64,000 bases of DNA from Chloroflexota bacterium (GTDB lineage Bacteria; Chloroflexota; Chloroflexia; Chloroheliales; Chloroheliaceae). Shown here piece after piece: positions 1-9,259 of this stretch; the stretch's first letter is position 1, and every line of letters begins with the position of its first letter. The notes below the pieces were generated by a model. That model saw only the letters and a program-made list of their open reading frames with translations, did not search any database and had not been told where the DNA came from. Both the position numbers and the translations under genes were made by a program. Location of the stretch: the NCBI GenBank assembly GCA_028287745.1, contig JAQBPB010000071.1:17930-81929 (forward strand), read 5' to 3'.

Positions 1-786
1 TATCACAATATCGGCAGCGTTTATTATCACTACTATCTTGCGGCAGGCCGGGCCGGATTTGCGGGCCGCTTCAAAAACGGCCAGGCCCAGCCGGAAGAAC
101 TGGGCCGCCCCGTGTGATGAGTTCTTGATCTGGACATAAGGCGGGGCGATGGCCTGGTTTTCAGCCGTGCGCAAATTGTAAATATTAGGAAGGCGCAGCA
201 TTAATTTGGTTACCGTCCGGTGTATCAGGGGATTCGAGTGGTACAGGCCCAGGCTAGGGGAAATTATAACTACTTGCTCGATATCCGGGCGAAATTGGGC
301 CAGCCAGCTTGCCAGCACCCCGCCGCCCGATAACCCGACCACTGTCAGTTTATCGCCCAGCCCGTGGGAAATAGCAAGGCACTCTTCGATAAAAGTCTTC
401 AGGGCGTCGGCGGTCAGGCCGCTAAAACTGCCATTCAGGCGGTCGACCTGGCCGTGTAAAGGCAGCCGGGGCACAAACACATTGTAACCCATGGCATGAA
501 TTTGCTTGCCCAACGCTTCGAATTGCCGGGGGCAACTGGTAAGGCCATGCAGGAAAAGGACCGCTTGTCCGGTTTTATAGCCGTGTCCCAGCAAAATCGA
601 ACGGCAGGGTTCAAGAATTTCCGGCCCTTCTTTACCGGCTATCCCGGTCCGAAAGCGTTCCATGGTCATTTCGAAATCGGGGGCGGGTTCCGGTTTTGAG
701 GCACTCAGGCTCTTAGTAGCAAGTGGTCTGAATAACCAGGCCAGCCCGGCGCAGGCCAATCCCAGCCCGGCTATAATGAGATGCAT
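1..786 (-). CDS. Alpha/beta hydrolase, membrane-anchored (3' end outside window)
   Basis: Translating the minus strand from the ATG at 786 gives 262 codons open to the window edge, so the C-terminus is missing. The first ~20 residues are hydrophobic and look like a signal anchor, so the enzyme probably faces outside. An oxyanion-type LFLHGLTS segment lies about 70 residues in. A nucleophile elbow GLSGGG follows further on, with the Ser as predicted catalytic nucleophile. This order is the alpha/beta-hydrolase fold (carboxylesterase or lysophospholipase-like). The acid and His of the triad would lie beyond the edge. An AAGGGG ribosome site precedes the ATG. Substrate unknown; the fold call is firm. 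Confidence 0.8.
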   Translation of the reverse strand, partial: MHLIIAGLGLACAGLAWLFRPLATKSLSASKPEPAPDFEMTMERFRTGIAGKEGPEILEPCRSILLGHGYKTGQAVLFLHGLTSCPRQFEALGKQIHAMGYNVFVPRLPLHGQVDRLNGSFSGLTADALKTFIEECLAISHGLGDKLTVVGLSGGGVLASWLAQFRPDIEQVVIISPSLGLYHSNPLIHRTVTKLMLRLPNIYNLRTAENQAIAPPYVQIKNSSHGAAQFFRLGLAVFEAARKSGPACRKIVVIINAADIVI

Positions 787-1318
787 AGCTTTTCCCCTTA
801 CCATTTTGCGCGTGGCAACTTCAATTTACTATTTTCATAGTTTAAGCCATAATCTGCGGTGTCGCGGCTAAACAATTATTGCAACCTGACCCAATTCTAC
901 TAACCGCTTTCTAAACCAGTTGTGGCTGGATGTCTATCTTTTTATAGTTATAATCCTGTATTAGCCGTTTTATGCATTATAACTTAAGCTTCTTCTTCTA
1001 GTAATGTCACCTGAAACCCACTTAAAATAGTCATAATGCGGGATTGCCTATAGTACATAACCATTTCGCACAAAAAAGCTAATATTTGTAGTTATATAGA
1101 TATAACCATCTAAACAATTAAGAAAATTAATTTCCTGATTAAATATATTGACAAATTTAAGTCTTATGATAAAATTTAATTGGTTGATCAAATATTCTAA
1201 AATCCCATTAAAACAGAAACCATTGAGCGGCAGCGGAAACAAATTTGGGCTGCCCGGCAATTATTAAGATTTACCGGCTTATTTTAAGAGCGGTTAATTT
1301 GTGAGACGAGGTAATTTG
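787..1318. other. AT-rich intergenic region between divergent genes
   Basis: About 530 bases separate the hydrolase (minus) from the ABC exporter (plus). Base composition is far more AT-rich than in the genes. A 70-codon minus frame here is Asn/Ile/Phe-rich with no homology I recognise, so I treat it as chance. The only supported element is the promoter at 1148-1175. Confidence 0.6.
1148..1175 (+). promoter_or_regulatory. Probable sigma-70-type promoter of the ABC exporter
   Basis: TTGACA (1148-1153) and TAAAAT (1170-1175) are separated by 16 bases in AT-rich DNA. Transcription would begin near 1182, giving a leader of roughly 135 bases before the ATG at 1319. Confidence 0.5.
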
Positions 1319-2281
1319 ATGTCAATTATCGAAACAACGGGCCTTACCAAATCCTTCAAGACCCGGCGCGGCGTGGTCGAAGCTGTTAAAAGTGTTGATA
1401 TGAAAGTCGAGGAAGGTGAAATCTTTGGCTTTCTCGGCCCCAACGGCGCGGGGAAAACCACCACCATGCGAATGCTCTCTACCCTGATGCAGCCCAGCGG
1501 CGGCCGGGCCAGCGTAGTAGGTTATGACCTGCTTAAAGAACCGGGCAGAGTGCGCGAGCGCATCGGCTACGTCAGCCAGGCGGGCGGGGTTGATATAGCT
1601 ATCAGCGGCCGCGAGAACCTGGTATTGCAGGGCCGCCTGTATCGCCTGAGCGCTGCCAGGGCTAAAGACCGCGCCCAGGAACTTATCGTAGCCCTACAGC
1701 TAGAGGAATTTGCCGATAGAGCGGCCAAAACATATTCAGGCGGCCAGAAACGGCGGCTGGATATCGCCCTGGGTATGGCCCATCAACCGCCCCTGCTGTT
1801 TCTGGATGAACCGACCACCGGCCTCGACCCCCAAAGCCGGGCGCACCTGTGGGAAGAAGTCCGCAAGTTGCGTAATGACGGCACGACAATCTTTCTGACA
1901 ACCCATTACCTGGACGAAGCGGACGCCCTTTGCGACCGGCTGTGCATTATAGATAACGGCATGATTGTCGCGGAAGGCACCCCTGATGTCCTCAAACGCC
2001 AGGTAGCGGGCGATGTAATCACGCTGGGCCTGGAAACCCATAACGGGGCTTTATTGCAGGCCCAGGCTCTGCTGGGTAAACAAAGCTTTGTCAAGGAAAT
2101 TCAGGTGGAAAAGGACCAGTTACGGCTTTATGTCGAGCGCGGCGAACAGGCGCTTCCTTTGATTTTGCGAGTGCTGGATGGCGCGGGGCTGGGCTTGCAA
2201 ACCATAGCCCTGGCCCGCCCCAGCCTGGATGATGTTTTCTTGCGCCAGACCGGCCGCTCACTGCGGGAGGAAGCCGCCTGA
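1319..2281 (+). CDS. ABC transporter ATP-binding protein (DrrA family)
   Basis: A 320-residue ATPase that powers export of drugs or lipids together with the permease encoded next. Visible motifs: Walker A GPNGAGKTT (40-48), signature YSGGQ (139-143), Walker B LLFLDEP (159-165), D-loop GLD, and switch His in TTH (near 196). The C-terminal ~90 residues match the extension of daunorubicin-resistance DrrA ATPases. A GTG at 1301 is in frame, but the ATG at 1319 has a GAGG site at proper distance, so I chose it. The permease follows 51 bases later, an obvious operon. Cargo cannot be told from sequence. Confidence 0.9.
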   Translation: MSIIETTGLTKSFKTRRGVVEAVKSVDMKVEEGEIFGFLGPNGAGKTTTMRMLSTLMQPSGGRASVVGYDLLKEPGRVRERIGYVSQAGGVDIAISGRENLVLQGRLYRLSAARAKDRAQELIVALQLEEFADRAAKTYSGGQKRRLDIALGMAHQPPLLFLDEPTTGLDPQSRAHLWEEVRKLRNDGTTIFLTTHYLDEADALCDRLCIIDNGMIVAEGTPDVLKRQVAGDVITLGLETHNGALLQAQALLGKQSFVKEIQVEKDQLRLYVERGEQALPLILRVLDGAGLGLQTIALARPSLDDVFLRQTGRSLREEAA

Positions 2282-2332
2282 GCCAGCCTTATTTCAGGCT
2301 AATCAGGAAAATTACTTTACCAGGAGAATAAA

Positions 2333-3091
2333 ATGAGACTTATTACCGATACCTGGTTGCTCTTTACAAACTACGTTTCGAGTACCCTGCGCCAGCCGGT
2401 CTGGATTATCGTCAGCCTGTTTACGCCGATTTGTTACCTGCTGTTGTTTGCGCCTTTGCTGGATAAGATGATTACCGGCGGCGCACCGGGCACGAATGCC
2501 CTGACCAGCTTTACGCCGGGCGTAGTGGTAATGCTGGGCATGTTCGGCTCGCTTTTTGTGGGCTTTAGCATTATCAGTGATTTAAGGGCCGGGATTGTGG
2601 AACGGTTGCGGGTCACCCCGGTGAGCCGCCTGGCTCCGCTGCTGGCGCGAGCGCTGCGGGACGCCTGTCTTTTGCTGGTGCAGTGCGTGGTATTACTCGG
2701 GTTAGCGTACCTGATGGGCCTAAAAGCCAATTTAGGGGGCGTGCTGTTGAGCCTGGTGCTGGTTATACCGATGGGTGTCGCCCTGGCTTCGGTATCTTAC
2801 GCCCTGGGCTTGATTCTCAAAAGTGAAGATGCCTTCGCCCCGCTGCTCAACTTCTTTGTCACGCCACTGCTACTTTTGTCCGGAATTCTATTGCCGCTGA
2901 CTTTAGCCCCGGACTGGCTGCAAGGAGCGGCCAAAATTAGCCCGTTCTATTACGTGGTCAATGCCACGCGCGCCCTGTTCATCGGTGATTTCAACGATAG
3001 TTCGGTCTGGATTGGCTTCTTGCTGGTCACGGTCCTGGCGATATTAGCCGTTTACTGGGCCGCCAGCGTCTTTCGCAAAGCGACTGCATAG
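2333..3091 (+). CDS. ABC-2 type transporter permease (DrrB family)
   Basis: A 252-residue inner-membrane protein with about six hydrophobic segments, typical of ABC-2 permeases. It pairs with the DrrA-like ATPase just upstream. The central stretch with SDLRAGIVERLRVTPVSR is the ABC-2 signature loop seen in DrrB and NodJ-type permeases. AGGAG lies nine bases before the ATG. The gene ends at a strong hairpin terminator shared with the convergent MFS gene. Role: half-transporter exporting a hydrophobic compound; substrate unknown. Confidence 0.88.
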   Translation: MRLITDTWLLFTNYVSSTLRQPVWIIVSLFTPICYLLLFAPLLDKMITGGAPGTNALTSFTPGVVVMLGMFGSLFVGFSIISDLRAGIVERLRVTPVSRLAPLLARALRDACLLLVQCVVLLGLAYLMGLKANLGGVLLSLVLVIPMGVALASVSYALGLILKSEDAFAPLLNFFVTPLLLLSGILLPLTLAPDWLQGAAKISPFYYVVNATRALFIGDFNDSSVWIGFLLVTVLAILAVYWAASVFRKATA

Positions 3092-3104
3092 GCCGGTTCT
3101 AACT

Positions 3105-3138
3105 AAAAGGGCCGGGGAATGAGTTCCCCGGCCCTTTT
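3105..3138. terminator. Bidirectional rho-independent terminator
   Basis: A 15-bp stem (3105-3119 with 3124-3138) and four-base loop, flanked by A-tract and T-tract. It sits between the convergent permease and MFS genes and can end both transcripts. Confidence 0.85.
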
Positions 3139-3170
3139 CTTTTTGTAGTGAAGGTTAGTTACCTGAACCT

Positions 3171-4712
3171 TTAGTGAGCGATTTGCTGGCCCGGTTTTAG
3201 ATGGTCATCAATGTCGTGGTTATGCGAGCGCATATAGATAACGCTGCCCAGGGAAATTACCCCAAGGATCAATGAGTAAATCATCAAACCGTTAAAGCCC
3301 TGCAAATCAACAAACAGGCCGCCGACAAAGACCCCGACCAACTGGCCGAGACCAAGCAAGACCGAGTACAATCCCATAACCGCGCCACGCTTGCCTGGCA
3401 AGGTTTCCGAGATAGCGGCCATGTGGGTCAACGCGGCCGGAGTAAAACCGCTCATTACCACAACGCTAATCAAGACAATGGGCAGGAGGACCCACATTTC
3501 ATTTCTGGCAGTTTCGGTGATGGTTAGTGGGTTATTGCCCAGGCCGTTGATAAGTAGTAGAGCACCACAACTGACAAACAGGCCGCCCAGAGCCAGGACC
3601 ATTACCGAAGTACGCCGCATCTTGGGTACAAAGACTGTCCAGATACCCATACCCAGGATAAACACTACCCCATACAGACCGACAATATTCGAAGCTTCAC
3701 CTGGCAGGAAACCGCCGTGTAAAAGCTGGTTGGGGAAACGGGCATCAGCGTTTACCTCGCCATGAGTTATCGCGCAATAGTTTTGCGAGAAAGCCTGGAC
3801 GGCCGGTTTGATGTTATCGGTCACTTTTTCCAGGGCCACCCGGCAGGTCGAGGTAGGGTAAGCCAGGATAATCAGGCTCAGGGTCAGCCAGGCGCCAATC
3901 ATAGCGTTAATAGCCAACCAGGCCGGGACGAAGGTGAAAATCCGCTTGTTGGTCAGGATTTCCCGGTATTCCCGGATAGAACCGTGCTGCCCGGCCGCAT
4001 TAGTGCGGTTCAGGCTTTCCTTCATCCAGATAGCAATCACGATGTAGCAGAGGGCGTAAACTGCGACAGCCACAAAGAAACCGGCCCGGCCAATCATACT
4101 CCAGACCAGCCCGCCAAAAGGAATCGCCAACGCGATACCGCTGATGGTGACTACCTCGTAAGCAGTCAACACGCGCACCCGGAATCTTTCGTCTCCGACT
4201 GTTGTATCGGTCAGGTAGCCCAGGTTGGAGGGAGCATTAAGAGCCGCCGCCGAGCCTTCCAGCAAGCGCCCGACCATAACCAATATAAGAATGGCAACCA
4301 GTTCTAAAGAAAAGTTACTGGCATTTAGTTGAGGGTTCGGGAATAAAAAGGAGGTCCCAGCCAGGACCAGGGAAGCAAATGCCCCCACCACGGGAGCATA
4401 TAGCATAAAAGGCTTGCGCCCTTTCCGGTCGCTCAAGACCCCGACCAGTGGGGCCAGTAAAAGTTCACTGATGTAGAAACACTCGATCACAAGCACGACC
4501 AGGGCAGCGGACTCAGATTCTTTACCAATCCAGAAACTTAAAATAACAAAACTGGTACGTGCACCAATCCGGATAAGAAGAGTGGATATAATACTGGCAA
4601 CGATTGAAACCATTCCGACCGCCGCCGCAGGAGAAAGCGGGGCTTCTCCCGGTTGTCCTTTCGCAGCACCTACCGTCTGAACCGTACTTTTAATTTCATC
4701 TTCAACGCTCAT
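3171..4712 (-). CDS. Major facilitator superfamily transporter
   Basis: A 513-residue polytopic protein with about 12 hydrophobic segments. The family-defining loop GVLSDRKGRKP lies between segments 2 and 3. The N-terminal ~35 residues are cytosolic and charged. The centre holds an unusual hydrophilic insertion of about 55 residues between membrane segments, with two Cys that could form a disulfide outside the cell. An AAAGG site precedes the ATG. It is transcribed away from the kinase gene at 4992. Family clear; substrate unknown. Confidence 0.85.
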   Translation of the reverse strand: MSVEDEIKSTVQTVGAAKGQPGEAPLSPAAAVGMVSIVASIISTLLIRIGARTSFVILSFWIGKESESAALVVLVIECFYISELLLAPLVGVLSDRKGRKPFMLYAPVVGAFASLVLAGTSFLFPNPQLNASNFSLELVAILILVMVGRLLEGSAAALNAPSNLGYLTDTTVGDERFRVRVLTAYEVVTISGIALAIPFGGLVWSMIGRAGFFVAVAVYALCYIVIAIWMKESLNRTNAAGQHGSIREYREILTNKRIFTFVPAWLAINAMIGAWLTLSLIILAYPTSTCRVALEKVTDNIKPAVQAFSQNYCAITHGEVNADARFPNQLLHGGFLPGEASNIVGLYGVVFILGMGIWTVFVPKMRRTSVMVLALGGLFVSCGALLLINGLGNNPLTITETARNEMWVLLPIVLISVVVMSGFTPAALTHMAAISETLPGKRGAVMGLYSVLLGLGQLVGVFVGGLFVDLQGFNGLMIYSLILGVISLGSVIYMRSHNHDIDDHLKPGQQIAH

Positions 4713-4899
4713 TTGTTACCTTTCAAAAATTGGCTTTGTTTTCCGAACTTAGTGTGATGGGAGCTTGTTTGATGGAACTTATACCTTTACCGAATGCTGC
4801 GCTAATGAAAGCCAGTTTAAACCCTTCGACTAAATATGTAAAGATTATTTTATCGTATTTAAGATAATTTACAAGTGACTACTGTCACTCACCAATCTA

Positions 4900-4928
4900 T
4901 TGCTTATAGCCAGGTTTTACCTTAGAAT
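4900..4928 (+). promoter_or_regulatory. Probable sigma-70-type promoter of the kinase-lactamase gene
   Basis: TTGCTT (4900-4905) and TAGAAT (4923-4928) are 17 bases apart. The predicted start near 4935 leaves a leader of about 57 bases before the ATG at 4992. Confidence 0.5.
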
Positions 4929-4991
4929 ATTATTACGTTTCTGGCGGAAATTAGTTTGTCAAAATTACTCCTAAAAAGATCCTGGAGTGAA

Positions 4992-7271
4992 ATGATTACC
5001 GAAACCAGCGTTTTGAATAACAGGTACCGGTTAGAAAAAAAAGTCGGCCAGGGCGGGTTTGCCCAGGTCTTCCTGGCAACCGATTTGCTGTTGGAACGCC
5101 GGGTAGCCCTTAAAGTCTTAAACTCGGAATTAAATGACGACACCGATTTCCTGGAACGTTTCAGCCGGGAAGCTAAAGCAATCGCGACCCTGGACCACCC
5201 CAATATCCTGGCTATTCACGATTTCGGCCAGGCTGAAGACACCGCTTACCTGGTAACTCCCTATATCGAAGGCGGCACTCTTTACGATAAAATGCGCCAG
5301 GAGAAGAACATTCCTCCGGCTATGGCGGCCCGCTACCTGCGCCAGGTAGCCTCCGCACTGGATTACGCCCACCGCCGCAATATCGTCCACCGCGATATAA
5401 AACCGCACAACATGTTATTGCGCAGCGAGGATAGCCACCTGTTTTTGGCTGATTTCGGCATTGCAAAAGTCCTCAGTTCGGCCAGTTCCCAGAGCCGCAC
5501 CAGCGCTATCGGGACGATTTCCTATATGTCGCCCGAACAGTTGGCTGGTAATGTCGGCAAGGCGACCGACATCTATGCGCTGGGCTGCGTCCTTTTCCAG
5601 ATGCTGGTCGGCCAGGTGCCTTTCACAGGCCCGACCGAACAGGTCATAATGGGCCATATAAACGGCGAAATTCCTTCCGTGGTCCAGCGCAGCCAGGGGC
5701 GGCTTTCCGAGTCAATGCAGACGGTGTTCGACCGGGCCCTGGCAAAACAGCCGGAAGACCGCTACCAGTCGGCCCTGGAACTGTCACTGGCCTTTGAAGC
5801 GGCCCTGGAAGGCCCGGGTCTGACTAATCCTTTGCCGGACAGCGGTGGCTACCTGGACCCGAATGCCCGGACCCAATACGCCGCTACCGAAATTCGTATT
5901 CCAACAATTACTCCCCAGGTTGGACCTACCGGCTACAACTTGCACCAGAGCCAGCCCCGGACGGTCAACCCGCCACCCGGCGTGGTTTATGGTAATCCGG
6001 CGGTTTCGAATACACCTCCCTACCCGGTTGCCGGTGGGGCGGCTACTCCGCCCGGCTATCCGCACCAGGCGGCCTGGAATACCGGGCCGGGAGCGCCACC
6101 ACCACCAAAAAAGAGTCCTAATTTCCTTTTATTTGGCGGCCTGGGTTTAGTTATCGTGGCGCTGCTGGCCGTAATTGCAGCACTGGCTTTAAGTAACTCC
6201 GCCCCGAACAATACACAAACGCCCATAGCCGCAGTCCCCACCCAGACCGCCACCGTCCCGGCCACAAACCCGGCAGTTACGGCGGCGGCCACCCAGACCC
6301 CGGTTAACAGCCCGAATACGGTAACTCCGGAACCAGGCCTCCCGGCAACTACCAGCGCCGCCAGCACTACCGCAGCTCCTACCGAAGTTCCAACTACCCA
6401 GGCGGCACCGCCAACTATTACGCCCGCGCCGCCGACAGCAACGGTTGCGCCGGTTCCTACTACCAACCCACCGGCTCCAACTTTAAATGTTGACCGGGGG
6501 GCGATTAACAACGCCCTGTCCAACCTGCCCGGCACCTATTCGGCCTTTATTATTTTGCCGGACAACCGGACAATAGAAGCCGACCCTGACCGGGCCTTAC
6601 CATCGGCCAGCACAATCAAGTTCTGGATTGCCGCTACTTGCTACGAAGAAGCTAAAGCCGGGAGGTTTAACCTGGCTGATAACCACCGGGTTGTAAGTAG
6701 CGATATAGCCAGCGGCACTGGTATCCTGTCCAGCAACGTGGGAAAGGTCTACACCTACGGAGCGCTAATCACTACTATGCTGACCTATAGTGATAACAGC
6801 GCGGCCAACCTGTTAATCAATAAACTGGGCGGAATGGCAAAAATCAACAATTATATCCAGGCCAATAATTACAAAGCGACCAAATTACAGCGCTTCCTGG
6901 GCGATGTCAACAACCCGAATAATAACTTCACTTCGGCCCGCGATACCGCCACTTTCCTGCAGCGCGTCCTGCAGGGTAATATTGTAGATAAAGCCAGTTC
7001 AGACCTGATCCTGGGGGCTTTACAGGCTCGCCGGACATATGCCTCCGACCAGAACTTCTTTGGCACCCGGCTTAATGGCTTCCAGAAAGATAATTATTTG
7101 CATATCAGCGGGACCGGGACCAGGGTTCGTAACGAAGTTGGCGCAGTGCCCATTGCGGACTCAGGCAGCGTAATTATCGCAATCCTGGATTCGGATATGC
7201 CAAACGAAAGCGCGGCCGAGAACTCGATTGCCACAGCAGTCCAGGTAATCAGCCAGGCAATCAAACGTTAG
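4992..7271 (+). CDS. Transmembrane Ser/Thr protein kinase with extracellular beta-lactamase-like domain
   Basis: A 759-residue fusion. The N-terminal PknB-type kinase is complete: Gly-rich loop GQGG (19-22), Lys in ALKV (41), HRD (133-135), DFG (154-156) and an SPEQ activation segment. A Pro-rich cytosolic linker, one membrane helix (about 377-399) and ~100 residues of Pro/Thr/Ala-rich wall-spanning linker follow. The last ~250 residues resemble class A beta-lactamases: STIK (540-543) carrying Ser and Lys, and SDN (600-602). The usual KTG is replaced by ISG (705-707), and I see no clear Glu166 motif. It may therefore bind rather than hydrolyse beta-lactams or muropeptides. A TTG at 4956 is in frame, but ATG 4992 has GGAG. 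Confidence 0.88.
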   Translation: MITETSVLNNRYRLEKKVGQGGFAQVFLATDLLLERRVALKVLNSELNDDTDFLERFSREAKAIATLDHPNILAIHDFGQAEDTAYLVTPYIEGGTLYDKMRQEKNIPPAMAARYLRQVASALDYAHRRNIVHRDIKPHNMLLRSEDSHLFLADFGIAKVLSSASSQSRTSAIGTISYMSPEQLAGNVGKATDIYALGCVLFQMLVGQVPFTGPTEQVIMGHINGEIPSVVQRSQGRLSESMQTVFDRALAKQPEDRYQSALELSLAFEAALEGPGLTNPLPDSGGYLDPNARTQYAATEIRIPTITPQVGPTGYNLHQSQPRTVNPPPGVVYGNPAVSNTPPYPVAGGAATPPGYPHQAAWNTGPGAPPPPKKSPNFLLFGGLGLVIVALLAVIAALALSNSAPNNTQTPIAAVPTQTATVPATNPAVTAAATQTPVNSPNTVTPEPGLPATTSAASTTAAPTEVPTTQAAPPTITPAPPTATVAPVPTTNPPAPTLNVDRGAINNALSNLPGTYSAFIILPDNRTIEADPDRALPSASTIKFWIAATCYEEAKAGRFNLADNHRVVSSDIASGTGILSSNVGKVYTYGALITTMLTYSDNSAANLLINKLGGMAKINNYIQANNYKATKLQRFLGDVNNPNNNFTSARDTATFLQRVLQGNIVDKASSDLILGALQARRTYASDQNFFGTRLNGFQKDNYLHISGTGTRVRNEVGAVPIADSGSVIIAILDSDMPNESAAENSIATAVQVISQAIKR

Positions 7272-7287
7272 AAAAAGGTCAGGATTA

Positions 7288-9195
7288 TTGACCCGCAAAC
7301 TCCTTCCGGTGGTTTTGGCCCTGGGCCTGGTTGTACTGGCTGGCCTGGTCTTCTTGCTTATTTCTAATTCTTCCAGCCCCAACCAGGCCGCTTTAACGCC
7401 AGGTGAAGTTAGCCGGTTATCTCCGGCCCCCGGCCCTATAAGTATGGCACCGGTCAATACCAGCCCTACCGGGGCGACAACCGGCCCGGTGCCAACCACT
7501 CAAACTCCGGTACCAGCCACAACCACGCCGCCGGTGACCGCCACCGCGCCTGTTAGCACCGAACCATCGCCCCCCACCCCTTCCACAGCGCCAGGCCCTA
7601 CACCGGACCCGGCCAACCCCTGCCCGGCCGACCGCAGCGCCTACACCGGATATTTGAAGCCGGAGCTTTTAAACGCGCTCCTACCCCAATTCCGCCAACC
7701 GGCAAACTTACCGGCCCATCCGGCCCTTTATACAATGGACCTGAAGGTTGACCCGGCTGCCAGCAGTTATTCCGGCCGGTTAACCCTGGATTTCTGGAAC
7801 CGTTCGCTTCAGCCAATGCCCCAGGTTATCTTGCGGACCTATCCCGACTTCTTCCGGGCCATAGGTGCGGAACTCACCCTGGGTAATATTGAGGTAAACG
7901 GCCAACCCACCACCTTTAAAGAACGAGCTCTAACCTACCAGGAAGTTATACCGGTCGCGCCGATTGCCCCGTGCAGTCAGGCCCGCCTGGCGGTTAGTTT
8001 CCAGGGGAAAATCCCGACCCAACAGCGGGAAAATCAATACGCCATAGGCACCTTTTATGCCGGGCAGGGCTTCTTCGCCCTGGGCACTTTCTACCCTCAA
8101 GTGGCCGTCTGGGAGAAACAGCCCGGCGCGGCTACCTGGGATTGGACTATTACCCCGGTCAGGGCCAGTTCGGACCTGACCGCCGCTACTGCCGCTTTCT
8201 ATGATGTGCGGCTGCAAGTACCGGAGGCTTACCAGCTAATCGCGGCCGGGGTCCCGGCCGGTACTGCGCCCGGAGAACCCGGTTTTAAAGCCTGGCGTTT
8301 TGTAGGGGGGCCGCTGCGGGAGTTCGCGGCGGTCGGTGGCCAGGGCTTTACCACCAGCCCTTTGACCGGGAAAACCCGCGATAACGTCCAGGTGAAAGTT
8401 TATAGCGTACCCAGCGCGGACCCGGCCACTGCGGCCCGCCAGCAAGATTTCTCGCGAAAAGCCATGGATGTCACTATAGCCACTCTGGAAGAATTTGGAG
8501 AGGTGATCGGCCCGTATCCCTACCAGCAGTACAGCCTGGTTGAATTCCCCTTGACGGGCTTTAACGGTGTTGAATGGCCCATGTTCACCCAACTAAGCCA
8601 GGATATTTTCCGGCAGAGATACACAAAAGATGATGAAAAAGAATTTGGCGGGCTGGTTTATTCCAAGCCGGGCACCCTGGTTGTCATTCACGAAACCCTT
8701 CACCAGTGGTGGTACAACCTGGTAGGCAACGACCAGCAGGCCGAACCTTTCCTGGATGAGGGTTTGACCGAATACAGCGCCTATCTGCTGCCGGAGCTGA
8801 CCGCCAGGCGCAAAAATCTCCCGGCCGAAAGCGCCCAGGCCTTTGCCAGGGAGTGGCTGGACCGCCTGCGTAACCGGGTTAAACAGCAAGACCTGCCGGG
8901 GATAGGCGACCTGAAGGCCGCTTCAAGCGCAGCCGAAGTAAGCCTGGACCAGGCCGGGTTTATTTATTATCGCAAAGTACCCCTGATGTATGAGGCTTTC
9001 CGGGCTAAATTTGGGGAGGAAGCTCTTTATCGCTTCATGAAAGCTTATATGCAAACCAACCGGTACGGCCTGGCGCACCTGGCCGACTTAAGGCGCGAAC
9101 TGGCGGCGGCAGTACCAGGCCGGGAAACCGAAGTAAACGGCTTTATCGACCGCTGGCTGTTTGACCAGAAGCTGGCCGAAGACCTGGGGAATTAA
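7288..9195 (+). CDS. Membrane-anchored M1-family metallopeptidase
   Basis: A 635-residue protein with an N-terminal hydrophobic anchor (about 5-26), a ~70-residue Pro/Thr-rich linker, then an aminopeptidase-N-like body. The zinc site is HETLH (468-472) with the third ligand Glu491, the HExxH-x18-E spacing of M1 gluzincins. A GVEWPMF stretch upstream is the probable counterpart of the GAMEN substrate-binding loop. It begins with TTG, 16 bases after the kinase stop, with AAGG upstream, so the two are co-transcribed. Likely cleaves peptides outside the membrane. A strong terminator follows. Confidence 0.87.
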   Translation: MTRKLLPVVLALGLVVLAGLVFLLISNSSSPNQAALTPGEVSRLSPAPGPISMAPVNTSPTGATTGPVPTTQTPVPATTTPPVTATAPVSTEPSPPTPSTAPGPTPDPANPCPADRSAYTGYLKPELLNALLPQFRQPANLPAHPALYTMDLKVDPAASSYSGRLTLDFWNRSLQPMPQVILRTYPDFFRAIGAELTLGNIEVNGQPTTFKERALTYQEVIPVAPIAPCSQARLAVSFQGKIPTQQRENQYAIGTFYAGQGFFALGTFYPQVAVWEKQPGAATWDWTITPVRASSDLTAATAAFYDVRLQVPEAYQLIAAGVPAGTAPGEPGFKAWRFVGGPLREFAAVGGQGFTTSPLTGKTRDNVQVKVYSVPSADPATAARQQDFSRKAMDVTIATLEEFGEVIGPYPYQQYSLVEFPLTGFNGVEWPMFTQLSQDIFRQRYTKDDEKEFGGLVYSKPGTLVVIHETLHQWWYNLVGNDQQAEPFLDEGLTEYSAYLLPELTARRKNLPAESAQAFAREWLDRLRNRVKQQDLPGIGDLKAASSAAEVSLDQAGFIYYRKVPLMYEAFRAKFGEEALYRFMKAYMQTNRYGLAHLADLRRELAAAVPGRETEVNGFIDRWLFDQKLAEDLGN

Positions 9196-9201
9196 AAAAC
9201 A

Positions 9202-9233
9202 AAAAGAGGGGTTAGTAAACTAACCCCTCTTTT
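9202..9233. terminator. Bidirectional rho-independent terminator
   Basis: A perfect 15-bp stem (9202-9216 with 9219-9233) with a two-base gap at the tip, A-rich before and T-rich after. It separates the M1 peptidase from the convergent rpsT. Confidence 0.85.
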
Positions 9234-9259
9234 CTAAGATCCTGGACCTGGTTTGAAAC

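Noticed and set aside
206..871. Three plus-strand frames at the left edge
   Set aside because: They lie antisense to a clear alpha/beta hydrolase read on the minus strand (nucleophile elbow and oxyanion motif visible).
1048..1260. 70-codon minus-strand frame
   Set aside because: AT-driven composition, no family signal, and it overlaps the predicted ABC promoter.
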